Shown: one piece after another, positions 54,783 to 63,079 of the stretch
Layout: every line of letters begins with the position of its first letter
Position numbering within the stretch: position 1 is the first letter of the stretch
Origin: Clostridium sp. K13
GTDB taxonomy: Bacteria; Bacillota; Clostridia; Clostridiales; Clostridiaceae
Reading direction: 5' to 3'
NCBI RefSeq assembly: GCF_019734195.1
Contig: NZ_JAASHM010000015.1
Span: 1-64,000, forward strand
Length of the DNA: 64,000 bases
Position numbers and translations under genes: made by a program
The notes under the pieces: generated by a model
What the model was told of the DNA's origin: nothing
What the model saw: only the letters and a program-made list of their open reading frames with translations
Databases searched by the model: none

Positions 54783-55547
54783 CTATTTTATATTTCCTAA
54801 AAAACATTTATCCTTAATCTTTTTATCTCTATTATCAAAAGGATTATTTATAAGAGCCTTACAATAAAGACTTGGATAATTTTTACTTAAATATTTCATA
54901 TACTCTGCCCACTCTATTGTAAGATACTTATATACAGCCATCAAATCAGTTTCTATATGCTTTATTTCATATTCTTCAATATCTTCACAGTATCTTGTAT
55001 CCAACTCTTCCTTTAAATGCATTATAGTCATTAACATTTCTGTAAAAGTCTCATGCTCTAATAAATTTCCATTTGAAATTAAGTTAATCAATAAATCCTT
55101 ATTATTATCTAATCTATTTCTTATATTTTTCAAATCAATCTTTTCTATATTAATTTCATAATCATATTGAAGAATATCCTCATGCAACTTTGAAAAAGAC
55201 TTATCACACCACGTATCAGCTGTTATAGTTCTATGATTAGCCATAACTCCATGAGCGTCACCCTTTACTATATCCGATAATAGCTTTGTTCCAAGTTCAG
55301 TATAAAATAATCCTATAAGCATATTCAACTTTTCTAATAAATGCTCTTTTTCTCTTCTTTCAAGCATTTTATCAATTACTATTGTAGTGAAAAATACCTC
55401 TAATGGAATAAATGCTATATCTGCAACTAAGAATATCATTGTATGATGTACATCCTTAAAAATTAGAACATGTACATAATGTAAAATTACAGATAATAAT
55501 ATAAGTCCAGCACCTATTAAAATTGTTTCCTTTGTTCTTTTCTTCAA
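54783..55547 (-). CDS. conserved-type membrane protein of unknown function, 254 aa
   Basis: Not recognised by family. Two N-terminal TM helices (~8-27 and ~36-60) are followed by ERREKEHLLEKLNMLIGLFY and a ~170-residue helical cytoplasmic region with many acidic and His residues (ANHRTITADTW, DTRYCEDIEEYEIKHIETD). The layout recalls small membrane proteins with a soluble sensor-like tail. ATG with an AGGGAGG SD. It is monocistronic, with its own terminator. Confidence 0.7.
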   Translation of the reverse strand: MKKRTKETILIGAGLILLSVILHYVHVLIFKDVHHTMIFLVADIAFIPLEVFFTTIVIDKMLERREKEHLLEKLNMLIGLFYTELGTKLLSDIVKGDAHGVMANHRTITADTWCDKSFSKLHEDILQYDYEINIEKIDLKNIRNRLDNNKDLLINLISNGNLLEHETFTEMLMTIMHLKEELDTRYCEDIEEYEIKHIETDLMAVYKYLTIEWAEYMKYLSKNYPSLYCKALINNPFDNRDKKIKDKCFLGNIK

Positions 55548-55654
55548 ATTTTTCCTCCCTATTTCCTCTTTGTTGAAATCTTTTACTAATGTTTTATAGT
55601 ATATCAGCTTGTCTTATTATAGTAAAGTCTCATATATTTTACTACAAAAATACT

Positions 55655-55713
55655 GATTCAAAACTAGGTAATATATGAAAACTCTATTTTCATACAGTAC
55701 CTATGTTTTGATC
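55655..55713. repeat. two-tier hairpin downstream of the 50-aa gene
   Basis: GATTCAAAACTAGGT (55655-55669) pairs with ACCTATGTTTTGATC (55699-55713), and inside ATGAAAA pairs with TTTTCAT. The outer arm shares TCAAAACT with the ends of the hairpin element at 36476. It could be a terminator of the 50-aa gene or a reduced relative of that element. Confidence 0.4.
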
Positions 55714-55746
55714 AGATTAATTTAATTTAATTTATATTTTTATAAA

Positions 55747-55899
55747 TTATTGTAATTCACTATCTTCTGAATATGCTACAAATACTTTTGTAGGATCAAT
55801 TTCTAACTCCTCACAAGCCTCCCTAAAACTACATCCAGTCTCATCCATATATTTTGCTACGTAAGCGTTAACATCAATTTGTGAATAAACATTTTCCAT
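55747..55899 (-). CDS. small protein of unknown function, 50 aa
   Basis: ATG at 55897-55899 with a strong SD (AGGGAGGAATG). It reads MENVYSQIDVNAYVAKYMDE, then TGCSFREACEELEIDPTKVF and a short acidic tail. It is acidic and helical, with one Cys pair (TGCSFREAC). The REACEELEIDP segment resembles a helix-turn-helix-like or small regulatory fold, but no family is recognised. The SD and coding-like composition support it being real. Confidence 0.6.
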   Translation of the reverse strand: MENVYSQIDVNAYVAKYMDETGCSFREACEELEIDPTKVFVAYSEDSELQ

Positions 55900-56238
55900 G
55901 CTACATTCCTCCCTAATCTTTTTAATTTAACGACTTCTAAAATTACATCATATATAATTAAGTAATTTATATTTATTATATATTCCAATTAATTAAAATA
56001 TTCCTACCTTATCCTTCCCCCTTTCAAAATATTATTTTATAAAAATTCTGATAATTATGATTATTCTATATTATTTCTCATTATCCTTCTAAGAAATATA
56101 TATTTTTTCTATTTTATATATTTTCACAAAAAGGTTAACAGACTCTTTTTTCACTAAAATTCTCCTTTACCATTTTTATTTTATGATATAATATACCTTA
56201 TACCATAAAAATACACTAATATCAGGACGGTGAAATAA
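55900..56238. other. intergenic region with the AI-2E gene promoter
   Basis: AT-rich. TGATATAAT (56184-56192 region, TATAAT at 56187-56192) is an extended -10 about 46 bases before the AI-2E-family start. Nothing else is evident. Confidence 0.4.
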
Positions 56239-57423
56239 TTGAAAATACATTTTGATAAGAAACTGTTAAAATATTCAGTATATGTTACTTTAACAGCTAT
56301 TGCTATTTATTTAGCCTTAACTATAATGTCTAATGTAGGTGCAATTTTTACTACTACATTTAGTATTATTGGAACTATACTTAGTCTAATTAAACCTTTA
56401 ATTATTGCTATAGTTATAGCTTATTTACTATATCCATTAACAAAAATTATAGAAAACTTTCTAAGAACAAATACTTTATATAAAATAAAAAATCAATCTA
56501 CTAGAAGAGTAATTGCTATTGTATCTTCTTATCTTTTAATAATTGGAATTGTATTAGCTTTGATTTGGGGTATTTATTTTATGATTGGCGGACAACTTTC
56601 TAAAAATACTACACTAACAAATATAATGTCAGATATATCATCATATTTAAATACTAATTCATTCTCTACTTCATCAATAGAAGATACTCTAAAAAACTTA
56701 AATATACCTTTTATTGATAACTTACAACCATATATAATTCAAATAGTAGATACAGTACAAAAATATATTATGACTAACCTTGGAAATATGACTTCTAATA
56801 TTATGTCTATAGGTAGTAGTATTGCTTCATTCTTTATTGCAATTATTATAAGTATTTATATTCTTAAAGATTCTGAATACTTTATTAGTTTATGGAAAAA
56901 ACTGTATTATTTAATTTTTAGGAGTAGTCATACTGGGAAAAAAATTTCAGAAACATTTGCTCTAATAAATGGTGTATTTTCAAAGTTTATTCGTGGTCAA
57001 TTATTAGAAGCATTTTGTGTTGGGATATTATCAGCAATAGCTTTATCTATAGTTGGCATAGATTATGCAGTTGTAATCGGACTTATTGCTGGAATTTGTA
57101 ATATGATACCTTATGTTGGGCCTTTAGTTGGTACTATTTTAGCAGCAATCATGGGATTATTAAGTGGAAGACCTATAAAAGTTATTTATGCTATTATAGC
57201 AATGCTTGTTGTACAACAAGTTGATAATAATTTATTAGCACCTAAAATAGTTGGAAATAGTGTTGGACTTCATGCTGTATTTACTATGATGGCAATTTTA
57301 GTAGGAGGTAACATAGGAGGTCTACTTGGAATGTTACTTGCAGTTCCAATTGCAGCTTCTATTAGAGTTTTATTTAATAAGTGGTATGAAGAATATACAA
57401 ATTCAAATATAGCAGAAGAGTAA
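56239..57423 (+). CDS. AI-2E family transporter (PerM/YdiK type)
   Basis: A 394-aa membrane protein with about seven or eight TM segments and a central amphipathic region (~120-200). The family landmarks are FIRGQLLEAFCVGILSAIAL, GLIAGICNMIPYVGPLVGTI and VQQVDNNLLAPKIVGNSVGL. Members export AI-2 or act as Na+/H+ antiporters. The specific role cannot be told. The start is TTG with SD GGACGGTGA at the right distance. It is monocistronic, with a strong terminator. Confidence 0.92.
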   Translation: MKIHFDKKLLKYSVYVTLTAIAIYLALTIMSNVGAIFTTTFSIIGTILSLIKPLIIAIVIAYLLYPLTKIIENFLRTNTLYKIKNQSTRRVIAIVSSYLLIIGIVLALIWGIYFMIGGQLSKNTTLTNIMSDISSYLNTNSFSTSSIEDTLKNLNIPFIDNLQPYIIQIVDTVQKYIMTNLGNMTSNIMSIGSSIASFFIAIIISIYILKDSEYFISLWKKLYYLIFRSSHTGKKISETFALINGVFSKFIRGQLLEAFCVGILSAIALSIVGIDYAVVIGLIAGICNMIPYVGPLVGTILAAIMGLLSGRPIKVIYAIIAMLVVQQVDNNLLAPKIVGNSVGLHAVFTMMAILVGGNIGGLLGMLLAVPIAASIRVLFNKWYEEYTNSNIAEE

Positions 57424-57436
57424 ATTTTACTATAAA

Positions 57437-57467
57437 ATAAAAAAAGTCTGATTCCAGACTTTTTTTA
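57437..57467. terminator. bidirectional terminator
   Basis: AAAAAAAGTCTG (57439-57450) pairs with CAGACTTTTTTT (57455-57466) around ATTC, for the AI-2E gene and the converging 86-aa gene. Confidence 0.9.
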
Positions 57468-57497
57468 CTTTATAAATATGTTTATAAATAATTAACA

Positions 57498-57758
57498 TTA
57501 TACTACACAGCTCAATAGCATTGTTGCTATGCCTCCTATTATTACTGTTTGTCCTATTTTTATATTATCAAGCTTCATAATAGCATATAAAAATCCACCC
57601 ATAACTAGAAATACGCCTGCATATAATATTACATCAAAATATTCATTTAAATTACTTTTAGAAATAAGAAAGCTTATTAGCATTACTCCTAATGTAACTG
57701 CTACCCCATACCACTCTTCTCTAACCCTTTCTTTACATTTATTCACCTTTACTCCCAT
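57498..57758 (-). CDS. small membrane protein of unknown function, 86 aa
   Basis: Not recognised. A basic N-terminus (MGVKVNKCKERVREEWYG) is followed by three hydrophobic segments (~18-34, ~41-60, ~67-85). An SD (AAGGAGATGG) precedes and partly overlaps the ATG region. It is monocistronic, converging on the AI-2E-family gene. No motif is visible. Confidence 0.65.
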   Translation of the reverse strand: MGVKVNKCKERVREEWYGVAVTLGVMLISFLISKSNLNEYFDVILYAGVFLVMGGFLYAIMKLDNIKIGQTVIIGGIATMLLSCVV

Positions 57759-57880
57759 CTCCTTTATTATTTATCCCCTATTTATGATTAATTTTATATA
57801 ATTTACTAATAAAATATATACCCCACCATAATTTTACCATATTATTCCATATTTTGGTATATAAATTATTCTAAATAAAT

Positions 57881-57911
57881 ATAAAAAGCCTCACCTTAGT
57901 GAGACTTTTAT
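57881..57911 (-). terminator. terminator of the zinc-ribbon peptide gene
   Basis: ATAAAAAGCCTCAC pairs with GTGAGACTTTTAT around CTTA, with a T-run on the minus strand. Confidence 0.75.
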
Positions 57912-57941
57912 ATTTATGTAGAATTAGATTTTTAATTTAAG

Positions 57942-58091
57942 TTATTCACATACTTTCGTTATTGTGTTTTTTCCATCACATTTCCATTTAATCTGATTTT
58001 TACATCTATCACAAGTTATAATTCCATTAGCTTCACAGCTTGGTTCCTCAAAAATTATTTCTCCACACTTTGGACATAAAACATCATCCAT
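57942..58091 (-). CDS. small zinc-ribbon protein, 49 aa
   Basis: ATG at 58089-58091 after AAGGAGAG. It reads MDDVLCPKCGEIIFEEPSCE, then ANGIITCDRCKNQIKWKCDG and a short tail ending VCE. CPKC and CDRC are two zinc knuckles about 24 residues apart, a one-zinc ribbon. It has its own SD and terminator. It is divergent from the glutamine synthetase gene. Such peptides are common but uncharacterised. It may be a small regulator or metal-binding protein. Confidence 0.7.
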   Translation of the reverse strand: MDDVLCPKCGEIIFEEPSCEANGIITCDRCKNQIKWKCDGKNTITKVCE

Positions 58092-58504
58092 AATAACTCT
58101 CCTTATTGTTAAACTATACTTATATATTTCTATTATTAATAATATAAATATTATTATGCATTTATAATACTTAATTTTTGAAATATTTGCATTAGAAATC
58201 CAATATTTTTTATTAAATAATTGTAAAACTGTGTTATAATTTGTAAATAGGGGATAAAATTACTCCTAACCTTTAAATAGAGTCAACACTACATCTAAAT
58301 CTAAAAATTCAATTTATAAAAAAATATAATATTTTATTTATAATATATTAATAAATATATTGACATAATTGATAAATTTGTAATAAAATCACTATAAGGA
58401 AATTACGAATGTTTTAATATTTTTAATTAATATTATTCGACTTACATTAGGAAGGATGTGAATTTATTTCGTAAATATTTTATCAATATTGCGAAATCAA
58501 GCCT
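58092..58504 (+). promoter_or_regulatory. long leader of the glutamine synthetase gene
   Basis: About 410 bases. It holds a TGTTATAAT extended -10 near 58233 and TTGACA near 58359 as promoter candidates. An SD-like AGGAAGGATGTGA lies at 58449-58461 and a 13-bp hairpin at 58466-58497, ending 7 bases before the ATG. No SD is present directly before the ATG. The leader is longer than for most genes here and suggests control of translation or transcription. Confidence 0.45.
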
Positions 58505-60406
58505 ATGATTGACAATTTACTTTACACTATACCAAAAGAAAATCATACAAAAGAACAAGTAAAAGAAATTTTATCTAATCATCCTGAAATAAAGTTCGTA
58601 TCATTTGTTGGTATCGATCTTTCTGGAAATGATACAGATGAAAAAATTCCAGTTAATTTATTTTTAGATGACTTAGATTCATTCTTACATGGAGTTGCAG
58701 TTCAAACGGATGGATCATCAGTTGTTTTACCAGGGATAGCAACATTAAACAATGCAAAAGTAGATATGATTGCAGACTTAAATTGTAAATGGTTTGTTGA
58801 TTATAACTATGATTTTATTGATAAATCAACAAATAAACCTGTAGGTACTTTAAGAATCCCTTGTTTCTTATATCACGATAATAAACCTGTTGATTCAAGA
58901 AATATTTTAAATAATGCAGTTAAAACTTTTAAAGATAATTTATGGAATATATTTGAAACACATCCTGAAGTTTTAGATATTTATAACATAAAAAAAGATG
59001 ATATAGATGAAATTGTAATAACATCAGCTACTGAGTTAGAATTTTGGGTTAGAACTCCAAATACTGATGCTGAACTTGAAGAGTTATCAACTTCTCAAGT
59101 ACTTCATGAACAATATTGGACAAGAACTAAAGGTAAAGTTCGTACAGCTTTAGAAGAAAGCTTATTATTAATGGAAGCCTATGGATTCGAACCTGAAATG
59201 GGGCATAAAGAAGTTGGTGGAGTTAGAGCTAAATTAGATGCTTCTGGTAACTTTAATCATGTAATGGAACAAATAGAAGTAGACTGGAAATATTCAGATG
59301 CAGTTCAAGCTGCTGATAATGAATTATTTATAAAAATATTAGTTCAAGAAACTTATAGAAGATATGGTTTAGATGTTACATTTATGGCAAAACCAATTGA
59401 TGGTGTTGCTGGTTCTGGTATGCATGTTCATGTAGGAATTAGCTTAAAACTTAAAAATGGTAAAAGAATAAACCTATTCCATACTACTAAGGATCATTTC
59501 CTAAGTGTTCTTGGATATGGTTCATTAATGGGTCTTCTTAAAAACTATGAAGTTATGAATCCATTTATTTCTTCAACTAATAATTCTTTAAAAAGATTAA
59601 AACCTGGATTTGAAGCTCCAGTTTGTATAGTTACTTCTCTTGGATTATCTCCAAGTAATCCATCTAGAAATAGATCTATACTTGTTGGACTTATTAGAGA
59701 TCTAGCTAATCCTTTAGCTACAAGATTTGAATTACGTTCTCCAAATCCACATTCAAACGCATATATAACTATAGCTGTATGTTACATGGCTATGCTTGAT
59801 GGTATTCTTTATGCAGTAAATAATAATAAAACTGATGATGAATTATTAGCTGAACTTTCTAAAGAATATGGTGCTGATGCAGATTATTTAGAAAAAAATA
59901 GAAAATATAGAGCTGAAGAAGATGTATTTGAAGATTTTACTGAAGAAGAAAGAAACAAATACTTTAGCAAGGCTCCAGCTACAATATATGAAAATATCAG
60001 CGCTTTAGATAGATACCCTGAAAAAGTAGAAGTCTTAAAAAGAAATGGCGTATTAACTGATCAACTTATTAATAGCTTTAAAATGGCAACTATTAAAAGA
60101 TGGAAAATGGAAATAGCTCATAGAATAGTAAATAAATTTACTGCTGAAATAAGAGCTTGCAAATGCCTTCATGATGCAAATAAAGCTTTAGATTTAGATT
60201 TAACTAATTGGATGAAAATTCATGAATTAAGACTTTATATAATGAAGGATACTAATTCTACTAAGAGTCTATTTACAAGACTTAAAGATGCAATTAATGA
60301 AGATAACTTAGCAGTTGCATCTGATCTTTATTTAGAATTAGAAGATAAAATGAGCTTATTAAGAAATATGTACTCTTCTTACAAGAAAAATTTATTAGAT
60401 ATTTAA
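58505..60406 (+). CDS. glutamine synthetase, long clostridial form
   Basis: A 633-aa ATP-dependent enzyme making glutamine from glutamate and ammonia. GS landmarks: TELEFWVRTP (metal Glu), GSGMHVHVGISL (the ammonia/glutamate site, usually GxGMHxH), KRLKPGFEAP, NRSILVGL and RFELRSPNPHSNAY. It is ~190 residues longer at the C-terminus than GSI-alpha (about 445 aa) and lacks GlnN-type size. The tail is helical and charged and may shape the oligomer. It is monocistronic. No glnR or amtB neighbours. The start ATG lacks an adjacent SD (see the leader). Confidence 0.93.
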   Translation: MIDNLLYTIPKENHTKEQVKEILSNHPEIKFVSFVGIDLSGNDTDEKIPVNLFLDDLDSFLHGVAVQTDGSSVVLPGIATLNNAKVDMIADLNCKWFVDYNYDFIDKSTNKPVGTLRIPCFLYHDNKPVDSRNILNNAVKTFKDNLWNIFETHPEVLDIYNIKKDDIDEIVITSATELEFWVRTPNTDAELEELSTSQVLHEQYWTRTKGKVRTALEESLLLMEAYGFEPEMGHKEVGGVRAKLDASGNFNHVMEQIEVDWKYSDAVQAADNELFIKILVQETYRRYGLDVTFMAKPIDGVAGSGMHVHVGISLKLKNGKRINLFHTTKDHFLSVLGYGSLMGLLKNYEVMNPFISSTNNSLKRLKPGFEAPVCIVTSLGLSPSNPSRNRSILVGLIRDLANPLATRFELRSPNPHSNAYITIAVCYMAMLDGILYAVNNNKTDDELLAELSKEYGADADYLEKNRKYRAEEDVFEDFTEEERNKYFSKAPATIYENISALDRYPEKVEVLKRNGVLTDQLINSFKMATIKRWKMEIAHRIVNKFTAEIRACKCLHDANKALDLDLTNWMKIHELRLYIMKDTNSTKSLFTRLKDAINEDNLAVASDLYLELEDKMSLLRNMYSSYKKNLLDI

Positions 60407-60412
60407 ATATAA

Positions 60413-60446
60413 AAAAATGAACTGCTATTTTTAACAGTTCATTTTT
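60413..60446. terminator. bidirectional terminator behind glutamine synthetase
   Basis: AAAAATGAACTG (60413-60424) pairs with CAGTTCATTTTT (60435-60446), with A/T runs. Confidence 0.9.
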
Positions 60447-60456
60447 TATTATTACT

Positions 60457-60999
60457 TTATATATTTTTATGTATTCTTTCCATATAAAATGTAATAATCA
60501 GAGTCATAGCATAATCGTAGATTAAAAAAATTGGCTGTGCTACTATCCATAATATTATAAATGCAACAGTTCTTGCTGAAGTATCAAAAAACTTTCCTAT
60601 TAATGCTTCTAATCCATCCATTATATTTATTCCTAAAATATTCTGCATTATTATAAAAGCAACTATAAATACTATATTAAAGAAAACTAATTTAAATACT
60701 ATTTCTAATTTTTCTTTTCTGATTCTTTCCACAAAATATTTTACTATTCCATATGCTCCAAAGAAAATAAAGTATAAAAATGATATATTAATTGGAACTA
60801 AGAAAAAAGCAATTAAACTAGATGCTATATATACAAATATAGATGTTTGAACATTACTTCTTATAATACATACTGGTATTAAAGCTGAAGCAACTGTTAA
60901 TATAGCTAATGTACTTATCGGCAATATTGAAGTTGCATATAATACTATAGTTGTTAGTGCTACTAAAATTCCACCAAGAGCTATATCCTTAGCCTTCAT
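60457..60999 (-). CDS. ECF-S-like membrane protein, substrate unknown
   Basis: A 180-aa protein with about six TM helices and the N-terminal pattern DIALGGILVALTTIVLYATS, as in substrate-binding (S) subunits of energy-coupling-factor transporters. No A/A'/T subunits are adjacent. Solitary S genes often share a common ECF module elsewhere. The substrate (vitamin or other small nutrient) cannot be predicted, and no riboswitch is visible. ATG after AGGGGTGG. The hairpin-rich element lies directly upstream. Confidence 0.65.
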   Translation of the reverse strand: MKAKDIALGGILVALTTIVLYATSILPISTLAILTVASALIPVCIIRSNVQTSIFVYIASSLIAFFLVPINISFLYFIFFGAYGIVKYFVERIRKEKLEIVFKLVFFNIVFIVAFIIMQNILGINIMDGLEALIGKFFDTSARTVAFIILWIVAQPIFLIYDYAMTLIITFYMERIHKNI

Positions 61000-61021
61000 A
61001 AAACCACCCCTTTATATAAAT

Positions 61022-61320
61022 TACGAAGCAATTTATAGTTAAGGTCCTAACGGCCAGGTAAGTTTTTTGAACATCGCTTCGCTAGTTCAAAAAGGTAAAT
61101 GTTGACTTCATCAACGGTAAGAGCCTTACGGCTAGTGAAGGGAAAAACTTCTTACGAAGTTTCAAAATATATATTCAAGAAATTATGAAATAATTACATC
61201 CTTAACTTTTTACCGTTTGCTTCAGCAAACATTTATCCATAATTGATTAGCGTAAGCTATATTAATTATTTTACCTTTGGCCGAAGGCCCTTAACTAAAT
61301 ATATTGCTTCGCAATATATT
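61022..61320. repeat. hairpin-rich non-coding element, copy 3 (long form)
   Basis: A ~300-base region. Its ends are inverted repeats (ACGAAGCAATTTATAGTTAAGG against CCTTAACTAAATATATTGC). In between are at least seven short stems: TTTTTGAAC/GTTCAAAAA, GTTGA-CTTCA-TCAAC, GCC-TTAC-GGC, AAACTTC-TTAC-GAAGTTT, GTTTGC-TTCA-GCAAAC, TAGC-GTAA-GCTA and GGCC-GAA-GGCC. ATATATTGC-TTC-GCAATATAT closes it. Words around AAACTTC and CTTAACTTTTTACC match copies 1 and 2. There is no coding frame. Confidence 0.65.
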
Positions 61321-61340
61321 TCTATTCTTACTTATTATTT

Positions 61341-61961
61341 TTAACAACATCCAATAAGGTCTCCACCAAAGCATTCACATACTGAATCTAAGCACCATAA
61401 ATTGATACAACAATCACAATTATTCATATTACCATTTGAAGTTCTATAAGTTTGACTATATCCTCTGCTTCTTGCTTGTAATTGTTGAAGTGCTTGCCTA
61501 TACTCAAAATTATTCGGATCCATAGAACATGCCCTTTGTATATTGTTATAAGCTGATTCAAACCAACCCTTTGCCATCATCACATTTCCATATAAATAAT
61601 ACCATTCTGCATCTCTTTGCTTTATAGCATTAAGCTTTGATTCTGCAACAGATATATTTCTCATTTGAATAAGACTTCTTACCTCTGCATATATAGGTGT
61701 ATTACTACTATATGAATTAGATCCTGTATTATAACCTGAATTAGCTCTTGTTGATGAAGAACTATAATTTGAGTCTCCTCCAGAATTTTTGAGCATTTCA
61801 TAAGCCTGATTTATTTCAGATAATTTTTCCTGTGCTAAATCCTTAAGTGGATTATCTACATATTGATCTGGATGATATTGCTTTACTAATTTTCTATAAG
61901 CTGATTTTATTTCTTCCTGAGAAGCTCCTGGCTTCACTCCTAATACCTCATACGGATTCAT
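61341..61961 (-). CDS. DnaJ-domain protein with Cys-rich C-terminus
   Basis: A 206-aa protein. The J domain (~1-62) has [20 protein letters not shown] and the HPD motif (QYHPDQY). A Ser/Tyr/Asn linker is followed by a TPR-like part ([20 protein letters not shown]) and a tail ending in a cysteine cluster ([19 protein letters not shown]). There is no G/F region or zinc-finger domain of true DnaJ. It likely recruits DnaK to a specific task. It is followed, 59 bases upstream, by the DUF5685 gene, its probable operon partner. Confidence 0.88.
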   Translation of the reverse strand: MNPYEVLGVKPGASQEEIKSAYRKLVKQYHPDQYVDNPLKDLAQEKLSEINQAYEMLKNSGGDSNYSSSSTRANSGYNTGSNSYSSNTPIYAEVRSLIQMRNISVAESKLNAIKQRDAEWYYLYGNVMMAKGWFESAYNNIQRACSMDPNNFEYRQALQQLQARSRGYSQTYRTSNGNMNNCDCCINLWCLDSVCECFGGDLIGCC

Positions 61962-62020
61962 TATAAAACACTCCTTTTATCCTCTGCTATCATTATCTAT
62001 TACATATTTGAAACAAAATA

Positions 62021-62920
62021 TTAATGTTTATTCTTTTTATCCTTACAGTTACAATTATTAATTATCTTCTCATACTTATCCATCATTCCAAGAGTAATTA
62101 TATTTTCTAATATTGCTTTATTTCTCTTTAGTGGTAACTTATTTAAAGCTTCTTTGCAATTATATCCACAATTCAAAATAGTAAATTCCATTCTTGGCTT
62201 AATTTCTTCTAATAACTCTTCGTAGCTTTTATTATTCTTATTATATAAATAATTTATTGGATTAAATTTATCTTTTTCTATATCTTCTTTTAAATCATCC
62301 AAAGCATCTATTAAATAAATCCATTTTCCAAGGGCATAGCCTAAATCATAAAGTTCATATCTTAATTCATCACTATCATCATCTATTTCTTCAGGGTATA
62401 ACTCTAAAATTTTAGCTACTATCAAACTAAAAGGATGTGAAATCTCATCAATTGATGAAAATTCCTTATTTTTTTCTAAATTAGATAGCATATTTAAATT
62501 TTCTTCTATTATATCATTAATCATAGTAACATTTCTGTTAAATTTTCGTTTATATGGTGATAAAGCAACACTTTCAACTTTGCTTTTTAGACTTTTATCA
62601 TCATTTACATCATCAATTAATTTATAATATACAAGTGAAACATTCATAGCAGCTGTATATTCTAAAGCTTTATTATTTATAATCATAGGTTTATTTTTTA
62701 ATGGATGAGCCATACACTTTTTAAATTCAATATTAGGCTCTTCACTATGTAATGCATCTAAAAGCAATCCCAAAAATGCCATATCATAATTTAAAGCAAA
62801 TCTCGGAATATTTCCAAACTTCTTCTTAATATGCATACATACACCGCAATAATATCCTCTAAACATTTCATATTCCCTTATTTTCAACTCAGGCTTAAGT
62901 GGAGTCACATACCCAAACAA
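62021..62920 (-). CDS. DUF5685 family protein
   Basis: A 299-aa, mostly helical soluble protein. MFGYVTPLKPELKIREYEMF and then RGYYCGVCMHIKKKFG are typical of DUF5685, with conserved Cys (CGVC, CMAHP, CGYNCKEA) that may bind metal. The middle helices recall prenyltransferase-like folds (DDLKEDIEKDKFNPINYLYN), with Asp-rich D-D-L-x-x-D. No reaction is established. It is directly upstream of the DnaJ-domain gene, and the pairing of the two is common in Clostridia as I recall. Confidence 0.8.
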   Translation of the reverse strand: MFGYVTPLKPELKIREYEMFRGYYCGVCMHIKKKFGNIPRFALNYDMAFLGLLLDALHSEEPNIEFKKCMAHPLKNKPMIINNKALEYTAAMNVSLVYYKLIDDVNDDKSLKSKVESVALSPYKRKFNRNVTMINDIIEENLNMLSNLEKNKEFSSIDEISHPFSLIVAKILELYPEEIDDDSDELRYELYDLGYALGKWIYLIDALDDLKEDIEKDKFNPINYLYNKNNKSYEELLEEIKPRMEFTILNCGYNCKEALNKLPLKRNKAILENIITLGMMDKYEKIINNCNCKDKKNKH

Positions 62921-63036
62921 ATAATCACTCCTTTAATATGTATTATTTTATAAATTCAGTATAATTTATTTACAAATATTAATCAATTTATACCAGTATA
63001 TTTAGTTGGTATATTATTAACTTTAATAATAAATAA

Positions 63037-63073
63037 AAATAGCTCCTTAAAATATTTTCTTAAGGAACTATTT
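63037..63073 (-). terminator. terminator of the TPM protein gene
   Basis: AAATAGCTCCTTAA pairs with TTAAGGAACTATTT (one mismatch), followed by a T-rich run on the minus strand. Confidence 0.75.
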
Positions 63074-63079
63074 CTTTAA

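Noticed and set aside
58231-58300. glnA-type glutamine riboswitch in the synthetase leader
   Set aside because: The known glutamine riboswitches are restricted to cyanobacterial and marine sequences, and the conserved core is not visible.
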